Origin: Liolophura sinensis
Lineage: Eukaryota; Mollusca; Polyplacophora; Chitonida; Chitonidae
NCBI RefSeq assembly: GCF_032854445.1
Contig: NC_088303.1
Span: forward strand, 23,539,265 to 23,603,264
Direction: 5' to 3'
Length of the DNA stretch: 64,000 bases
The translations under genes were made by a program, and so were the position numbers. The notes beneath the pieces were generated by a model. That model saw only the letters and a list, made by a program, of their open reading frames with translations, was not told the origin of the DNA and searched no databases. The number at the start of each line of letters is the position of its first letter. The stretch's first letter is position 1. Shown piece by piece: positions 60,996-64,000 of this stretch.

Positions 60996-61639
60996 CCGTA
61001 GCCGAAAACAGCCTGAAATGGTTCAAAGATGCAATTGATCAAAGACATATTGATCCGGTACTTTATCTAGCTGGGCGAAGGTGTGTATCATACCACACTT
61101 CTGTAAGTCATCCAGTGTGTTTTATTATTCCATCCAAAATTCCTGATAAATTTATATCCAGCATCCTTTGCGTTTGTTGTAAGGACTATTCTGAGGGCAG
61201 TCGACGTGCAGGTTAGAGGACTTAGATTTCCCCCACATCGGTCCCATTTCACACCAGGGAGTCACAGGAATCCAATGACTCTTCCCCTTAATGATGAAAC
61301 AACCCCAAAAATAACGAGTAAAATGCAACAGTAGTAATTAAAAAATGCAACCCAGCAGCATGTGAGAACCTTGTTATAGGCCTACAGGGGGTCGTGTTTT
61401 GCCCATAGTATGTGGCCGTTTGCCGCCTATCGCGCTGTCGACGCTGCTCTGGTTTTGCTCTCTATGCTGTGCGTCTTTAGTTATGGTGCATATCAATATC
61501 TCACATATAACATCACATTGGCACTATTTCAAACCACAGAGTCCCATACATCCTCTGTGCCACTGTAAGGAATAAAGAATTATTGACAGAAATCTTATTT
61601 AATCAAACGCAACGCACTTCGGTAGACATTCTTATTTAG

Positions 61640-61768
61640 TAGTATTTATTTATTTGATTGGTGTTTTAAGCCATACTAAAGATACACTTATACGACGGCG
61701 GCCATCATTATGGTGGGAGGAACCGGGCACAACCGGGGGAAACCCCCACAACCATCCGCAGGTTCGGT
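61640..61768 (-). repeat. SINE type A, partial
   Basis: TTTATTTGATTGGTGTTTTA, TATACGACGGCGGCCATC, GGGGGAAACCCCCAC. Confidence 0.8.
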
Positions 61769-62239
61769 AAACATTCTATTCATTAAAATAATTCTTTACC
61801 GAACACGGTTTCTTCACAACACATGTAACAATTTTTGAGCTTGGAAATCCAAGACTGGTCGTACAACAGTGGTCAGATGTGTAGTTAGCAAAATGGTTTC
61901 TACACCGCACAAATCACCACCCCAGTGTCTTTCTCACACTAAGTATGGGTGTTAAATCATAATCGCATATGACTGTGATCTCTAGTTGAACTCGTACATG
62001 AATTCGTTTGTTGGCGAGGGATGGATGTGGATTAGGGTGGGGAATGGAATATTTGAATACACACTTCACACGCTTTAGACTCATTTTGAATACAGTTGAT
62101 TCTCTTCTTAATTAGGATTTGTTTTTATGTGAAAGACAATAATAGCAAATGTTCTTGGATAAGACGTACGCCTGATTAAAAAAAAAATATCTTTGCTACG
62201 TCGTTGACCAAGACATATAGAGACGCATCACCTCTTACA

Positions 62240-62322
62240 ACTGGCAACCTGCGGTTTTCCCCGGCTATGAAATATACTTGAGTACGGCGTAAAACAGCAA
62301 TCAAATAAATAAAATAAAATGG
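62240..62322 (+). repeat. SINE type A, partial
   Basis: GGCAACCTGCGGTTTTCCC, then a deletion, then TTGAGTACGGCGTAAAAC and AATCAAATAAATAAA. Confidence 0.75.
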
Positions 62323-62484
62323 CTTTTGTTACCTGTATCTTGGCGCTATGGTTGTGCGGTACAATCTGGTTGGATAGGCCTTGTATCAATCTTTAGCTAA
62401 ACAGCGCAGTTGTATAAAATATTGAGTTACAGTATATAGAATATAAGCGAAAGTGTACAACAATGTACAGTCACAATAGCGTGT

Positions 62485-62637
62485 GCGTTTATTTATTTAT
62501 TTGATTGGTGTTTTACGCCTTATTCAAGAATATTTCACTTATACGACGGCGGCGAGCATTATGGTGGGAGACCCAGGCAGAGCCCGAGGGAAACCCACGA
62601 CAATCCGCAGGTTGCTGGAAGACCTTCCCACTCACGG
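62485..62637 (-). repeat. SINE type A, partial
   Basis: TTTATTTATTTGATTGGTG, TATACGACGGCGGCGAGC, CCGCAGGTTGCTGGAAGACC. Confidence 0.85.
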
Positions 62638-64000
62638 CGTGTGCGTTTAAAGAGACGACAATATCACATCTAGTCGTAAGTCGTAAGTCAGTTGCTTGTA
62701 TAGAAACACGCTTCAAATAGGGAGAAATGATTTCATTAATCTTTGTCCACTTAATTAAAACATTTCAGCTTTGTACAGTTCAATAAAAAGGCTAGTTAAC
62801 GCCTTCGTGCCATAGGGCATGTTGGTAAACGTGCACTGCAATGCGCTTATTTGGAAATCTAGTCGACGTAATTTTAGAATGCACAATAAATACACAAAAG
62901 AGTGTCGACAGAATAAACACATTTTCTTTCAGTGATGTGATTTGAGCAGATTTTTCTATGAACATTATTTTTACTCGCTTCAGGGATTCAACGTCACTTT
63001 CTACGTCGTCTCCGATTTACCTCGCCTTTGGTTGTGGTAAAGCAGTCAAATTTTAAAAATGTTGGCACAAGCAAAGACTTTTAACGTCTGGGTGAGGCTG
63101 GCAAGTTGAACACTCTTTTTCGTAGAGTTATCAACAGGAGGCGATGAGTTTGGATAGTTTCATGTTTACAGGCCCACGGCATTAGTGAGAGCCACGGGCG
63201 ACCTTGCATGACCATCTTGCAGTGAGCAGGTGATAAAACGATGTGTATATGTAATCATGGAGGTGTGAACACAATTAAGATGATTGCTCACACGTTTGAG
63301 CACACGTGATAGGCCCAAACAGAAACTCAGTTAAGGATTTTTTGATCTGGTTTCTAACACATATTGAGGTATGTTGATAGGCGAATGGCTATATACTCTA
63401 TACAAATAGCTTGGTTTACTCTGGGCACTCCGGTTTCCTCTACCTCCTAATCCTGATCACACTATGAATCAAGAATATATCTGTGGCGTTTAACATCTGG
63501 GAAGTAAACACCAAAAACCCAGAGTACTAGCACTGGGGCAGAAAATTGCTTGAGACTGAACTGCTTGGTTTCCTGGTCGAAATCGGTCTTCATTTTATAT
63601 ATTTATAATATATTTACGTCTTCAGACGTCGCAAATAAGTAAAAGGATATAGGTGGAATTAATGAAAGTCGCTATGACAGTCAGGTAGATGTAGCGTTAC
63701 ACCGGAATACATTCATTAAAACCATGCTGGCTAAATTCTTTATTGATCCTGGACGAAACTAGCTCTTACAATGTTTTAATTGACAGCCTGCGTATACCTC
63801 AAAATTTATCAATGCCTCGGCCCATTTTGTAGTGTGCGTGGATGCTTTTAATAAATCAGCAATAAAAACTATCGGCTGCTTAGATGCTTTTATGGTAATA
63901 ACGGTCGGCAAACCACCAAACATTTACATCTCGTTTCTGGGTTATTCAGACCTTCGGAGAGATGCGCAGCATTACCCAGTTTATGTCAATCTGCGCAGAT
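62638..64000. other. Intergenic, no gene seen
   Basis: No supported exon. 63410-63520 has a weak SINE type A-like trace (GGTTTACTCTGGGCACTCCGG). Confidence 0.35.

Overview
The window is eukaryotic nuclear DNA. Its genes are split by GT-AG introns, one gene has a TATA box, the intergenic DNA is AT-rich, and tRNA-derived SINEs and minisatellites are frequent. The gene set (fucolectin-type lectin, mind-bomb homologue, RPL22, AP-2 mu, a small ZP-like secreted protein) and the SINE types suggest a lophotrochozoan animal, most likely a mollusc. I cannot name the species.

Layout. (1) 516-6646 (+): 3' part of a fucolectin-like gene, two lectin exons and a terminal PAN/apple-like exon. It has an in-frame stop in the second lectin exon, and a 2-kb 28-bp minisatellite and a SINE in its last intron. 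(2) 7548-7953 (-): a coding-like fragment with CxxC pairs, broken by a one-base frameshift. (3) 7954-13751: gene-poor, with minisatellites. (4) 13752-29812 (+): a 17-exon mind bomb (MIB2-type) gene with MIB/HERC2, ZZ, MIB-repeat and ankyrin regions. The 2472 coding nt join in phase, but no RING finger can be found. (5) 31806-34989 (-): ribosomal protein L22. (6) 37.9-38.8 kb: two fold-back elements. (7) 39839-50802 (+): AP-2 complex mu subunit, ten coding exons, 435 codons. (8) 53469-56746 (-): a seven-exon gene for a 219-residue secreted ZP-like protein with a furin-type basic site and a TATA promoter. (9) 57.0-64.0 kb: repeats only, including a mariner-type element with long inverted repeats, SINEs and a 14-bp higher-order minisatellite.

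The genes are unrelated neighbours rather than a pathway: housekeeping genes (RPL22, AP2M1) lie between signalling/ubiquitin-type (MIB) and secreted (lectin, ZP-like) genes. RPL22 and AP2M1 are transcribed divergently.

The most unusual pattern concerns tandem arrays that are in register with real splice junctions. In AP2M1, eight decayed copies of the exon-9 acceptor plus exon start lie upstream of the real exon; the last six spacings are exactly 84 bp. In the MIB gene, about ten units of about 73 bp follow the exon-14 donor and carry decoy donors. The second main point is a mind bomb homologue that seems to lack its catalytic RING fingers.
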